From assembly GCA_027422505.1 (NCBI GenBank), contig JAPQWV010000744.1, forward strand, positions 62,001-126,000: 64,000 bases of DNA, written 5' to 3'. The position numbers and the translations under genes are program-made. The first letter of the stretch is position 1. The number at the start of each line of letters is the position of its first letter. A model generated the notes under the pieces. The model was not told where the DNA came from. It made no database searches and was given only the letters and a program-made list of their open reading frames with translations. The DNA is from Craterostigma plantagineum. Lineage: Eukaryota > Streptophyta > Magnoliopsida > Lamiales > Linderniaceae. This document shows, piece by piece, positions 45,608 to 56,690 of this stretch.

Positions 45608-45895
45608 TCAACAAACAAGCCCGAAAAAAGATAAGTATTCAAGTCTCAGATTTTTTTTTTTGCATTCAAATAATTACTATGTTTATATTGCTACCTAATG
45701 AATTATTATTTTCAGGTACGAATTTATTTGAACAAGTCTAACGACGAAGCCCGAAAAAGATAAGTATCCAACTCTTATATTTTTTTGCATACAAATATTT
45801 ATTATGTTTATTGTCTAACTAATGATTGTTATTTTTCAGGTACTAATTGATTTCAACAAGCCTATTACGACGAAGCCCGAAAAAAGATAAGTAAA
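45608..45895 (+). repeat. Tandem repeat of about 126-130 bp with splice-like borders
   Basis: Three copies of AAGCCCGAAAAA(A)GATAAGTA begin at 45617, 45747 and 45873. Each of the first two is followed by a T-rich intron-like stretch ending TTTTCAGGTAC. A fourth decayed copy may follow to about 46000. The arrangement looks like a duplicated mini exon plus intron in the transposase 3' UTR. Confidence 0.65.
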
Positions 45896-46002
45896 TATTT
45901 GTATAATTGCCTTTCTTGTTCTTCTTCTAATTAAACTTATAATGTAAATCATGTTTATGTATTTTTTTTATTGGGAAGAAGATTACGAAGAAGAGGGGTT
46001 CC

Positions 46003-46128
46003 GGTAAGTGCAAGTGAGTTAGCAACGTGTGATCTCCGGATGCTTTGACGGATCATAATCAAGGATGATTCGTCAAGGCTCCAGAGATCATACGATGCTT
46101 TCTCGCCTACACTTGCGGAAGCCCGGAC
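46003..46128. other. Long imperfect hairpin in the hAT 3' region
   Basis: GTGTGATCTCCGGATGC...GGATCAT (46027-46056) is complementary, with a few mismatches, to ATGATTCGTCAAGG...ATCATAC (46065-46093). The loop is about 8 nt. Shorter complementarity (GCAAGTG with CACTTGC) extends the stem outward. No protein is encoded across it. Confidence 0.6.
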
Positions 46129-46344
46129 GAAAAGTCGAAGACTGATTTAATTTACATATATGTATGCATTGTATTGTAATTGTTTACTTAAAATTTTGTT
46201 ATACAAGTTCTTTGTAAAATGTAAAATGTAATTTTTTTGTAATTGTCTTGCAAATTATATAGTAGATTTCGATACATAATTCGATTCGGCCAAATAAATA
46301 TATCAAACTTTATTCAAATCCCAAGAATTAAAATATCGTAAAAA

Positions 46345-46488
46345 AAATAGGCGGTTGTAACTGCCGGCTAACCGTAACCGGCGGTTGGTCTAACCGTCAA
46401 CCGGGGGCGGCTAACCGGCAACCGTCCCCGGCCGGTTAGACGGCGGTTAGTCCAACGCCGGTTACGGTTAACCGGCGGTTGGGCAAGT
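46345..46488. repeat. Right subterminal array of the hAT
   Basis: GGCGGTTGTAACTGCCGGC, CCGTAACCGGCGGTTGG and related words repeat up to the right terminal inverted repeat. They mirror the left array. Confidence 0.75.
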
Positions 46489-46758
46489 CTACTTGTATGT
46501 TATTTATACCAAGTGTGTTTGGTATAAATACGTTTGTAAACATTGTGCTTAATAGGAGATTTTAGAATATTGATCCGAAAGGCTTGCAATCCAATTTCTA
46601 GAGAGAGAAACAACAAAATCTTCATCTCACTAGGCAGATTCTCTCTCAGGGTTTCATAAGAGTTTTCGATCGAGCTTAGATTTCTCATAATTCTAATCGA
46701 TTAACTAAGGATTCAAGTCTAGGATCATAAAGTTGATAAATAAGGACCTAACAAGACT

Positions 46759-46929
46759 AAAGCAGAACATCGAGTTTACAGCTAGCCGTGTCAAAGCTGT
46801 TCAGACCGACCTCTAAGGCTGGAACAACTAGCAAAAAAATGTAAAGTTTTCACCGAAGGTACTAAAGTCCCATTTTTCAACAAGAGTCATTACTTTTTTT
46901 GATCTCATTAACCTCATTGATGGGCGAAG
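46759..46929. other. Short unassigned stretch between copia and Sirevirus
   Basis: This is the flank that continued 30161 before the copia inserted. A short plus-strand frame reading LKQNIEFTASRVKAVQTDL is visible but not recognised. Confidence 0.35.
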
Positions 46930-48617
46930 TGTAAAATATTCCTAAGAGGGGGGGTGAATTAGGCTATAAAAATTTGGCTCTTCTTTTAAAATACTTTTCT
47001 TTAAGAATATATTTGCAGAGTATGTTATTTCCCAGAAATCAGTACGAGTATTAAAGTTATCTCCCTAACCCTGTTTCAAAATATCACGTTAGTTTCAGAA
47101 ATGGTTTCTACGATATCACCTAGATATTGGCGCGCATTCCGGGATTGTCTCATAGAAAAGTAAATAGCAGAAAGTAAAGTAGACGAGATTTTTATACAGG
47201 TTATGTCCCCAACTGGGGTTTAATCCTGTCCTTGGGGTGTGATCTCCCTAAGAGTTCTAATCAATCACTAGGTATTACCGGTTATGGTTACAAGATGATT
47301 GACCCTTACACAACCGAAGCACTTTGGAAACTAGACCTCCACCTAGGCTGTCGCACGCCAAGTTTCGATCCACGTCGTTAACCTAGGAAACCTATTCCCC
47401 GACTGGATACAGCTTGCTACCGAAGGGCCACCAAATCCACCAAATTCGTCCCTCCACGTGCGAAAGACTCCAACCGCGCTCCTTTGTGCGTTCAACGTGC
47501 CCGCAGACACAACACGTCCGAAGACAAGGGTTTAGGATAGGGTGTTGCTAAACATCACTCAAAGGGTACAGAATTCGCAAATGAAAGCTCAACACAAACT
47601 ACGAATGAATCGAAAATTTCGCTCAAGAACTCTAAGGGATTCGCTAGCTCGTGTGTTCGTTGTCTACCCTTCAATCGTGAAGTGTTTCCTTCTATATAGA
47701 CCCAAGAATAGCTTCTACACTTCACAAGGAAAGTTAAGCACACAATATTCAAGAGAAAGCATCACGTGCATTAACTCAAACAATCATGCCAAGAATAAAC
47801 CAATTAAGCTCAACGGTCATGCATGATCACTTACCATAAATACCACAGATTAACATTCATTCCACCGTAATCTCATCCATTTGTCAACATATTCCATATA
47901 TATTCCACTCAGCATATTATCAACGGTAAGCTCAATCAACTGATTTCTTTCCCAAAATATGATAGCCAATTCGCACAGAGAAAAATTTGATCTACTGAGT
48001 ATAATGCAAAGTATATTTTCCATGTATAGTGATCTCATCCGATTTCAGCACATTCCATAAATAGACTCAATCAGCATCTTACCACATATAAGCCCAATCA
48101 ATTAGTCACTTTCCAAAATATGAATCCTAAGTTGCACAAGGAAAGCAGGATCATGATTCACTGATTTAAGAGTTAATTAAGATAGCACTCAAATGGATAT
48201 ATCATGATATTCTTTCCTAAAATAGATCAATCATGTTTCAGCACTTAATCAGAATATCCTTTCCATATATACAGCATAGTCATTCATTATTCGGATGATC
48301 ATAGTGATATTCTTTCCAAAAACAACTCAATCTCGCAGACAGTTTGCATATCACTCAACATGATATAATTTCCATATATAGCACGCAACGATATTCCATT
48401 CATACGAAAACGTTCATAACGAGGTGATCACATAAATTTCCAGTTAAGCACATGATCACTCAAATTCGATTTTCTTAACAGTTTAATCATATTTAAGCGC
48501 TTAATCGAACATTTTCACATGAACATGCATATCGAGTTTTCTAATTTGTACCCCAATTTACATAATTACTTGGAATAATCAAAACTCTCATAATCATTTG
48601 GACCAAAAATGTCTACA
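46930..48617 (-). repeat. 3' LTR of the minus-strand Sirevirus
   Basis: About 1.69 kb, bounded by TGTAAAATATTCC (46930) and AATGTCTACA (48617). The minus-strand start TGTAGACATTTTTGG directly follows the polypurine tract. No partner LTR is in the window, so the left boundary is inferred from its TG and the typical Sirevirus LTR end. The frame 47542-47826 inside is not a gene. Confidence 0.7.
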
Positions 48618-48619
48618 AT

Positions 48620-49052
48620 CTCCCCCTTTTTGATGATGACAAGTAATTAATGCCTATCTTAAGCATGTGGGTACACTCGATATGAAGCCATTAGCATGTG
48701 ATACATGATCAGAGCAAATAAATATCAAATTTCATAGCATGCTCCCCCTGTCTAATTGCTAATATTCCTATGTAAAGTACAGAAGCAAAGATTTAGCAAT
48801 TACCAGGTCATATCACATGGATGTCACAAGTTACCACGGAATTTTGCAAATTAGCACATAATGGAATGTCTCAAGTTATCACATCACATCAGTTTGCTCC
48901 CCCTGCCTATGTGCAGAATTCCTAATCCTTAACAAGTCATCAAGCTAAAGCACAGAGGATTAAGACATAAGCATATAAAAGCAAATAAGCCGATTATATA
49001 TATCATTTCAAAATAACAAAATAAGGCATTAATTGCCTAGACTTCTCCCCTT
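48620..49052 (-). promoter_or_regulatory. Multiple polypurine tracts
   Basis: The complement of AAAGGGGGAG occurs at 48620-48628 next to the LTR, with further CTCCCCCT words at 48742-48749 and 48897-48904 and a shorter CTCCCC at 49045-49050. Such multi-PPT stretches upstream of the 3' LTR are a described Sirevirus feature. Confidence 0.75.
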
Positions 49053-49188
49053 CAGCATCAAAAAGGAGGGACTAACACCACCAACATGCCTAAACCTGCA
49101 ACCAACCTCGACCCTCAAACCAAAGAACTAGCGAAAAAAAACTAGAGCTAATCCTATCAGAGCTAGGGAATTACTAAAGAATCAAGAT

Positions 49189-52100
49189 CTAATGGCTGGA
49201 ATCGCTATTGGATGAGGCAGATGAGGATTCAGCAATATTAAGAGCCGCGGAGATCTCCTTTAGATGCTTGTTAACCCTTTTGAAGTTCCGGGAGATCTTT
49301 TTGAAATTTTTGCGGTTCTCATCCTTAAGGACCTTGATACTCTTTCAGACCAGCTATCGTTCGCTGCTCGTCGTCGCTTTCATCATCCCTTTTCTTCTTG
49401 ATCGGAGCCTTTGAAGGGGCCTTCAAGTCCCTTGTTTTGAACCAGCCTTGGCGCGCATCATAGCGTATACCAACACGCTTCAGTGTGACTAGATCCACAT
49501 CATGCTTAGAGCTGTCTTCCCAAGCTTTGGGCAGAGAGATTCCCTCGGTCTCAAACAGATGTGCCAGCACCATACCATAGGGAAGTTCCTAATCTGAGCT
49601 CTGACTGGCATAGATCATGTACTTAATGTCAGGACTCGTCGTCCCGATCTTGTAATTCGTTCTAATCCTACGTGCCTAATGGTGCGTTACGTGCAATAGG
49701 TATAAAAATGCGAATAAAATTTTTCATTTTAAAATGCGGAAGTCGTATTTACATGCCAAAAGAATGTTCATAAATCATTCTACGATTCATCATATTCGTA
49801 TCTACACAAAATGTGTGGGTCCATGCACAGCAAAAGCATCCCTATGTGCCCGGCCTTCACAGGTCGTCATCCATACACACACTCCCACCTCAAAAGCAGT
49901 CGGATAGCTTCAAAAGATCGGCCTCGCAACATAAACGGATCACATACCGTGATCGCTAGTACCTACAACACGTAACGTAAGGAATGAGCCATTGAGGTTC
50001 AGTAAGCAGAAATTATGCATGTATGCACGTGTCCTAACGATCGGCAATCCACGCCGTCGCTTACTAACGCTCATACTCTTTTTCCTGACTCGTACTCTTT
50101 TTTCTTAGACTCGTACTACATATGGGCCCTCGGCTTTCTATCCCACTATGCGCCATTTCATAGAGATCTCAATCCACAAGGGATTCATACATATGTGGAG
50201 GTTCACACACTAGAAGGTCACCCGAAGGAATCTTCCCTTACTCCGTGTGGCCTCCACGCAAACGCTTCTCACTGGTAGCCAACACCGAGGTCACTAACCG
50301 CGGAGGTCACACGAAGGAATCTTCCCTTCCGGGTTGTGCATGCCTCCGGTCGCATCCTCCAGGTTGCATCTCCCGCATACGGGGTATTCCCCCAGCCTCT
50401 TATACAGGCTTATGGCTTCATTCGCCATGGTCGCATAGGGGAGCCGTGACTCTTCATTGAGTCGACACAAATGCCAAAATCGGCGAGTATACATCGCACA
50501 CAGGCGACCTTATGCACGCTCGTACCTTGCCTCTTACGTACTACATATGCGTGCAAATGCTCATGCCATGTTCATGTAATGCAGTTCATGCTATCATGCA
50601 TATAAATAATCATATCGTAAAGTACACGTTCCGCATAAGGCCACATAAGCACATAATCACATAATCAGACGCAGGCAAGTTACGTGTCGTAGTTGAATTT
50701 CTACTTACCTGTCATCCAAGCTCAATTAGCGTGCTCCCTCGTTCGCTCCTAACGTTCGACCTTTTTAAATAAAAAGGGTTAATTTGTTAGTATCTTGCTT
50801 TCTTAGCTAGTTCGTCGCAGAAATTAATTTTTGCCATACTACTTATTTGGGCTTGTACGAATTTTCTAGACTCCAAGCCATTCAATTTGCCTTATTGAAT
50901 TTTCCTAAGTTATGTTAGAATTAATTATTCTAACTTATGTGCCTCGGCGAAAGTGTGTTAATTTAATTTTTTTTGGGTTGGTTTTCGATCAATACTTCCA
51001 TTTATTCAATTCCACTTAAGTTGCTTCCCCCAAGTAAATTCTAAGTTAGGATATTGAAATTCCTAACATGATGCTCGGCGAAAGTGATTAGCTACTAGAA
51101 TTAGATTCGCTCGATTCAATTTCATTCACTTTATGTAAATTAAACCCTAGTTTCGATCAAAACTCATTTATATCAAACCCTAATTTCAATTGGTATCTAT
51201 CATTGGTTAGTTTCGCCCGATAGAAATCATTAGGGTTAGTTTCGGTCGAAACTTGTGAATCACTCGATTCTACTCACTTTCGATCGACGAGATGCATTAT
51301 CAGATGAGTTTTGCCGTGCTATTTCATCATCATGACGTTATCAATTTGCCCGAAACCATGGACATCACGAGGGTTTCGCTCGAAACCATGTTTCGCCGAG
51401 ATCTCTTCGATCGAAACCCTCTTAATTAGCTACGTTCGATCAATTTAAAGGTTTTGCTCGATTCTACTTTCAAATGATTAGTGTTTCGCCGTGTCCTACG
51501 TCAGCCTTGATGTTATTTAGGTTTCGATCGAAACCATGCAAAGTGGTTAGCCACTTTAAATCAATTGAATAGGCTTGGGTGGAGTTTCGCCGCGTGATGA
51601 CGTCTGCAGACGTCATCTAGATTTCGCTCGAAACTCTTCATGGGAAAGGATCACTTTCGAGCAATTGCGTGGATTTGGTACGAGGTTTTGATCGGTACTC
51701 AGGTAATGAAATGAGTTTCGGTCGAAACTCATGACTTATTAAATTTACTATCTTGCAAATTGATTTAATCGACTTAGATCTATTCAAATGTCGTCCGAAA
51801 CTCTAGAATTAATTCCCTACTTTCGATCGAAAGTCCATTGGCTAATAGCATTCAATCGAACCTCTAATTCACTTATTCACTTTCGATCGAAACCCTAACA
51901 TTCATCCCATCGAAACTACATTTATCTCATTAACCTAGTCGAAACTCTTCAATTCCATCCTTTCTCTACCAAAATCGTGTGGTTCTTAACTTAAAGGCAC
52001 AATTCATAGGTTCTAAATCATACCTTAAACTATCCGATCACGAATTCATCTAAATAAGGACCTTATCATGAGCTTAACTTCACACTTAGGGTTTTCGCAT

Positions 52101-53688
52101 TCTTTCTCAAACTAAAATTGCATTAATGACATTAATACATCTAATACTACTAGGTTTGCGGAAATTACAAAGCTTAAGGATGGAGTTTCACTTACCAATT
52201 TCGATATTCTAAGCTAGTTTGAGGAGATTCTTGGTTCGACTATCTCTCGGCCCTTCTCCTTGCCTTTGCTTTGCTTTTCGTTAGTTTTCAAGTGTGGTTA
52301 TGGAGTTTTGGATTGTTAACTTAGATATTTTGCTTTAAATAATGTTAATAGGCACAGCTTAGGCGTGGGTTTCCCTTGAATTAGGGATTGTTGTCTCCTA
52401 TGTTGACTTAATTCAAATTGGGCCTAATTGTTAAATTCTAGCCCAAAGATAAAATGCCTAGCCCAAAATAAAATTCTAGCAACTTCTCCTTCAATTATCA
52501 TTAGTCCTTTCCTTCACTATCATTTCGAAAATTTCCCTTCTTGGATTAAGGGTCATGAGCACATGTCATTGGCACTTAATTGCACATAATTCTCGTAACA
52601 TTCACGAGCATAAAATTCGTAACATCACATGAGCATATAACATATACGAAATTAAACACGTATCACTTAGTTCGTATACATAATTTATTGGCCTACCTAG
52701 TTTGCGGGGACTGGGGTCCTACACTTAAGGACGAAATATCCTAAGTTGATTGGTCTATTATGGGATACCATGTAGAGAGTCAGCATGCTCATGTTGTTCA
52801 TTGTTGTGGAATGGCCTCCACTCCCACCTCGGGCGCTCCACAGCGTAAAATGCAGGACCTTGTAGAGAAAGAACAGATCTATTGGGAAGTTGGTTCAAAG
52901 CTTCTCCTTCAGAGAACTTTGGCTTATAGGGGGAATTCCATAGTGCTTTTGCACAGTCTCGCATGGATACTTCAGAGGTACACCAGTGGACAAAATCAAA
53001 GTAGCGGAGCCCTTCGTTCTCAACTCCCAGCATCTCATTCACTTTAGCGCTATTCCATTCAAGGGTCTTGCCAAGCACATATGACTTCACTGTGACCTCA
53101 GTTTCGTCTTCAACGAAAGTGAGATTGGCATATAAGAGTTTCACGGCCTCCACATACAAGGACTTGTCAATCCTCAGGAAATTTCCCAGCCATATTCCGT
53201 CAGCCACGTCATGACTTGGCTATCAGCCAAGTCATCAAACTTAACGCACCTACCGCATGCAACGCGTCGCTTCTGAAGTTTCCCATGAAGTTCCTTGGCA
53301 TTCTCAGTCAGAAATTTGATCTCGTCGGTGATTGCCTCTGGGTTTTCAGGATTGAACATGGCCTTCTCAGAATGATCCAGTGAGGGAGTTTTGTCTCGAC
53401 GAGGAGACTCGATCGGAGCAGAGACAGACTTTTCTGGTGAGGCAGACTTTTCTGGAGATGGGGGCTGATCGTGAGAAGAGGCAATAGATTGATCATGAGA
53501 TGAAACATGAGATGTAGTAGGGGGTTTGACGATCTTCGCTTTCTTCTTCTTCGGTTTCGTAGGAGATCTCGTGGATTTAGGGCTGCTTCTTGACTTCGGC
53601 GGGTGGATTTTGGAGAAAGTGGGGTTTCAGGTAAGGAACTCTTTCCCTTATTGTCGGACTCAGATCCGGAACCTTTTGTATTCACCAT
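49189..53688 (-). pseudogene. Sirevirus extra ORF ('putative plant transposon protein' type), interrupted
   Basis: Starts MVNTKGSGSESDNKGKSSLP (53688) with a Ser/Pro-rich head. After a frame change it gives NPEAITDEIKFLTENAKELH. After another it gives FLRIDKSLYVEAVKLLYANL, then KTLEWNSAKVNEMLGVENEG, the pattern of plant transposon proteins annotated from Sirevirus extra ORFs. At about 52724 the frame (INLGYFVLK) is cut by a 3.07-kb insertion and resumes at 49650 (PDIKYMIYASQSS, then LPYGMVLAHLFE). It ends with a charged helix and stop at 49189-49191. It is a different family from the long extra ORF at 59880-63531. At least three frame changes and one stop show it is dead. Confidence 0.75.
49651..52723 (-). 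mobile_element. 3.07-kb noncoding insertion, candidate solo LTR
   Basis: It splits the Sirevirus extra ORF; removing it restores the frame. Its ends are TGTAATTCG (49651) and GGGTCCTACA (52723), a TG...CA pair in either direction. No credible frame is present and no clear 5-bp duplication is seen (only AG or AAG shared), so the class is uncertain. Length and ends suit a solo LTR of a long-LTR gypsy element. The part 51170-51960 is filled with the palindrome-like word TTTCGATCGAAA and variants. Confidence 0.5.
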
Positions 53689-54159
53689 GGTTGAGATCGA
53701 ATGAGAGGAAGTTATGAAGTGTGGAATTTAGGGTTTGACTAAGTTTGAAGAAGGGAGGTGACAGTTATAAAGGCAGAGTTTGGATAAGGATGGAAAGAAT
53801 TTAAAGAGAGATGTGATCTTGACAACACGTGTGTCAGATAAGGAAGGGATTCAAAAATTTGAATGTTAAAAAAGAATACTTAGTGTAGAAGGAAAGTGCC
53901 CGTTGTGTAACATAAGGATATCTCGCGGGAATTAGGGATGGAAATAAGTAAAAATCAGAGTTCAAAGAAAATATTGGTCGAAAATAGATTTTGACATAAA
54001 TGTCAAAGAAAAGCTATTTAGAGAAAAAATAATCTTCCCATGGATTGGAAAGATTTGGATAGATAAGGAAGATAGAGTCCGGATAAATATTCATAAGATC
54101 AAGGAATAAAAATGTGGAGATCCTAAAGGATAAGATCAAAGAAATACTAAAGGCTTTTC
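53689..54159. other. Spacer between Sirevirus pol and extra ORF
   Basis: AT-rich, no open frame. It would contain the splice or promoter signals for the extra ORF. Confidence 0.4.
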
Positions 54160-56690
54160 CTATTTGAGCTTAATAATTCCTAATCGGTCACGGATATCAC
54201 AGAATCTACTCTCAATAAGGGGTTTCGTGAAGATATCAGCCAACTGATCATTAGTTCCTACGAAATTCACGCTGATATTCCCTTTCTGAACATGATCTCG
54301 AATAAAATGATGTTTCACTTCTATATGCTTAGTTCGAGAATGGGACTACGGGATTCTTAGTGATACTAATGGCACTAGTACTATCACAAAAAAATAGGAA
54401 TTTGGTCGTACCTTAAACCGTAATCACTCAAGGTCTGTTTCATCCAAAGGATTTGCTGAGAACAACTTCCTAAGGTCATATATTCTGCTTCGGTTGTGGA
54501 TAGGGCCACGACATTTTGTTTCCGACTGGACCAGGTAACAAGGGAATTTCCTAATATTTGGCAAGTACCACTAGTACTTTTGCTATCTTCCCCAGAACCG
54601 GCGTAATCCGCATCCGAGTATCCCATTAATGGGAATTCCTTGGAATTTGGATACCACATACTATGATTGATTTTTCCCTTCAAATATCTAAGTATTATCT
54701 TGACTGCTGTCAAGTGAGATTCCCTAGGACTCGATTGATATCTAGAACATAGACCAGTAGCAAACATAATATCGGGTCTGCTTGCCGTAAGGTATAGCAA
54801 ACTTCCGATCATACCTCTATACTTAGTTTGGTCAAAAGGCGTACCTTGTTCATCACTGTCAATTTTAGCGGTCTGGTGCATAGGAGTGGGAAGTACCTTG
54901 GAATCAGCCATTCCGAATTTTTCAAGTAGTTCCTTCGTGTACTTTGTTTGAGATATGAATGTTCCCGTATCCAATTGCTTGATTTTCAATCCAAGGAAGT
55001 ACGTGAGTGCTCCCATTAGGCTCATCTCAAATTCCTGTTGCATAGACAGAAAAATTCTCGCAAAGAGTGATGTCAGTGCTACCAAATATGATATCATCAA
55101 CGTATATCTGCACAAGTAGTATGTGATTCCCTTCGCACTTTATAAACAGAGTGTTATCAATTGTTCCTATTGTAAAGCCCATGTCTAGTAAAAACCTACT
55201 CAATCTTTCATACCATGCCCTAGGGGCTTGTTTTAAACTATATAAAGCTGTTTAGTTTAAAGACGTGATTTGAAAATTCTTCTTTTTCAAAACCGGGAGG
55301 TTGTTCGACAAAGACTTCCTCATTTATAAAACCATTTAAAAATGCACTTTTCACGTCCACTTGATAAAGCTTAAATCTTTTAAAAGATGCATATGCAAGT
55401 AAAATGCGCATAGACTCGGGCCTAGCTACGGGTGCAAAGGTTTCTTGAAAATCTATACCTTCTTCTTGGGAATAACCTTTGGCGACTAACCTGGCCTTAT
55501 TTCGTGTAACGTTACCGTTCTCGTCTAGTTTGTTGCGAAACACCCACTTCGTGCCTATTATGGACTTATCGTTAGGTCTTTCCACAAGAGTCCACACCTG
55601 GCTCTTTTCGAATTGTGCCAGCTCTTCTTCCATGGAAATCACCCACGATTCATCGTCAAGCGCTTCAGTCACTATCTTAGGTTCCATGGTTGGCAACAAC
55701 ACGTCATGTGATTCCTCAGCAATATCGTTTCGTGCAATTGCTCTCGTTTTGATCCATGAAGTGATATTCCCTATGACTTGCTCAGTGGGATGCTCGAGGC
55801 ATGTTTGAATTTTCTGCGCTGTTGTTCATCTGAAGCTTCAGGTTCCTCTGACTCAGTATCCAGTTCCAATGGAATCGCGTTCACTTCTTTGTCAGTAACC
55901 TGTATACCTGCAGGAGACACAACTATACCTTTCTGAGTAGCATCTGCGTTAGGAAACTCATCAAATGTAACGTGCATAGATTCTTGAACAGTTTTCTTTC
56001 TATTATTAAACACTCCAAAAGCTTTGGAATGAAGGCTATAACCTAGGAATATCCGTTCATCTACCTTGGAATCGAACTTTCCTCTCTTATCCCTATCATT
56101 CAAAATGAAACATTTGCAGCCAAATACATGGAAGTATCCTATGTTAGGGGTTTTATCATTCCAAAGTTCGTAGGCAGTTCTCTTAATAATCGGTCTAAGG
56201 AAAATTCTATTCGAGACATAACATGCCATACTAAAAGCCTCGGCCCAAAAATGTTTTGGAGTATTATATTCGCTCAACATAGAACTAGCCATTTCTTGTA
56301 ATACTCTATTTTTCCTCTCGACCACTCCGTTCTGTTGAGGCGTAATAGGGGCTCAAAAATTACGACTATAACCATTTTCATCACAAAAGGATGCAAAGGA
56401 TTTACTATCTAATTCTAGACCATTATCACTCCTAATCATACGGACCTTCATCTCTTTCTCATTTTCTAGCTTCTTAATCAATGGCGCCAGATTATCTAAA
56501 GCCTCACTTTTGTGCGCTAGAAATAAGACCCATGTGTAGTATAGTCGTCTACGATAACAAAGGCATATCGTTTACCTCTCAATGACATAACATGTACCGG
56601 ACCAAAAAGGTCAAGATACAGCAGTTCGAGTGGTCTGGACGTAGAGATCACATTCTTAGGCGGAAGAACACTAGAAGCAGCCCCGTGATT
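54160..56690 (-). pseudogene. pol: Sirevirus pol: integrase, RT, RNase H
   Basis: On the minus strand the integrase starts incompletely near 56690 with NVISTSRPLELLYLDLFGPV, then RGKRYAFVIVDDY and VERKNRVLQEMASSML, with a stop near 56525 and a frame change near 56345. The C-terminal integrase part runs to 55771. RT follows in 55702-55238 ([30 protein letters not shown]), with a break before 55115, where the YVDD region lies. RNase H (GSLLYLTASRPDIMFATGLC, DADYAGSGEDSKSTSG, STTEAEYMTL) continues past a frame change at 54390 to NDQLADIFTKPL and ends at 54160. Not functional. Confidence 0.9.

Larger units (their letters stand above)
42407..46491 (+). mobile_element. hAT DNA transposon with decayed transposase
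   Basis: The 13-bp terminal inverted repeats are TAGACATGCCCAA and (complement of the right end) TAGACTTGCCCAA, one mismatch. The 8-bp duplication is CTTGTATG (42399-42406, 46492-46499). The empty site is visible in the copia 5' LTR, which reads GGACTTGTATGTTATTTA without interruption. The element is 4085 bp, with a BED-finger/hAT transposase at 43341-45579 and GC-rich subterminal motif arrays at both ends. Confidence 0.96.
30167..46753 (+). mobile_element. Sirevirus-like Ty1/copia retrotransposon, decayed, with extra ORF
   Basis: LTRs are 30167-30517 and 42312-46753, the second split by the hAT at 42407-46491. The flanking duplication is AGACT (30162-30166, 46754-46758). By eye the LTRs are about 92% identical, so the insertion is old relative to its neighbours. 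A tRNA-Met primer site, gag with UBN2-type and zinc-knuckle parts, protease, integrase, RT and part of RNase H follow in copia order, all with stops or frameshifts. RNase H is cut short near 36490. A 2.3-kb spacer precedes a long extra ORF (38803-42346), the hallmark position of additional ORFs in Sireviruses. Confidence 0.93.
42312..46753 (+). repeat. 3' LTR of the copia element, split by a hAT transposon
   Basis: The left part is 42312-42406 and the right part 46500-46753. With the hAT and one duplication copy removed, the LTR is about 349 bp and aligns along its length with 30167-30517. Confidence 0.9.
46930..56690 (-). mobile_element. Sirevirus (Ty1/copia), minus strand, 5' half missing
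   Basis: From low to high coordinate: 3' LTR (46930-48617), several polypurine tracts, extra ORF (49189-53688, split by an insertion), spacer, and pol read backwards (RNase H, RT, integrase; 54160-56690). The LTR end complementary to CTAATTCACCCCCCCTCTTAG and the multiple AGGGGGAG tracts are known Sirevirus traits. Protease, gag and the 5' LTR are absent. Sequence changes abruptly to the Athila-like element near 56690, so the element was either invaded there or truncated. Confidence 0.88.

Noticed and set aside
49651..52723. DNA transposon with a 3-bp (AAG) duplication
   Set aside because: The ends are not inverted repeats of each other and do not start CACTA; the 3-bp match may be chance.
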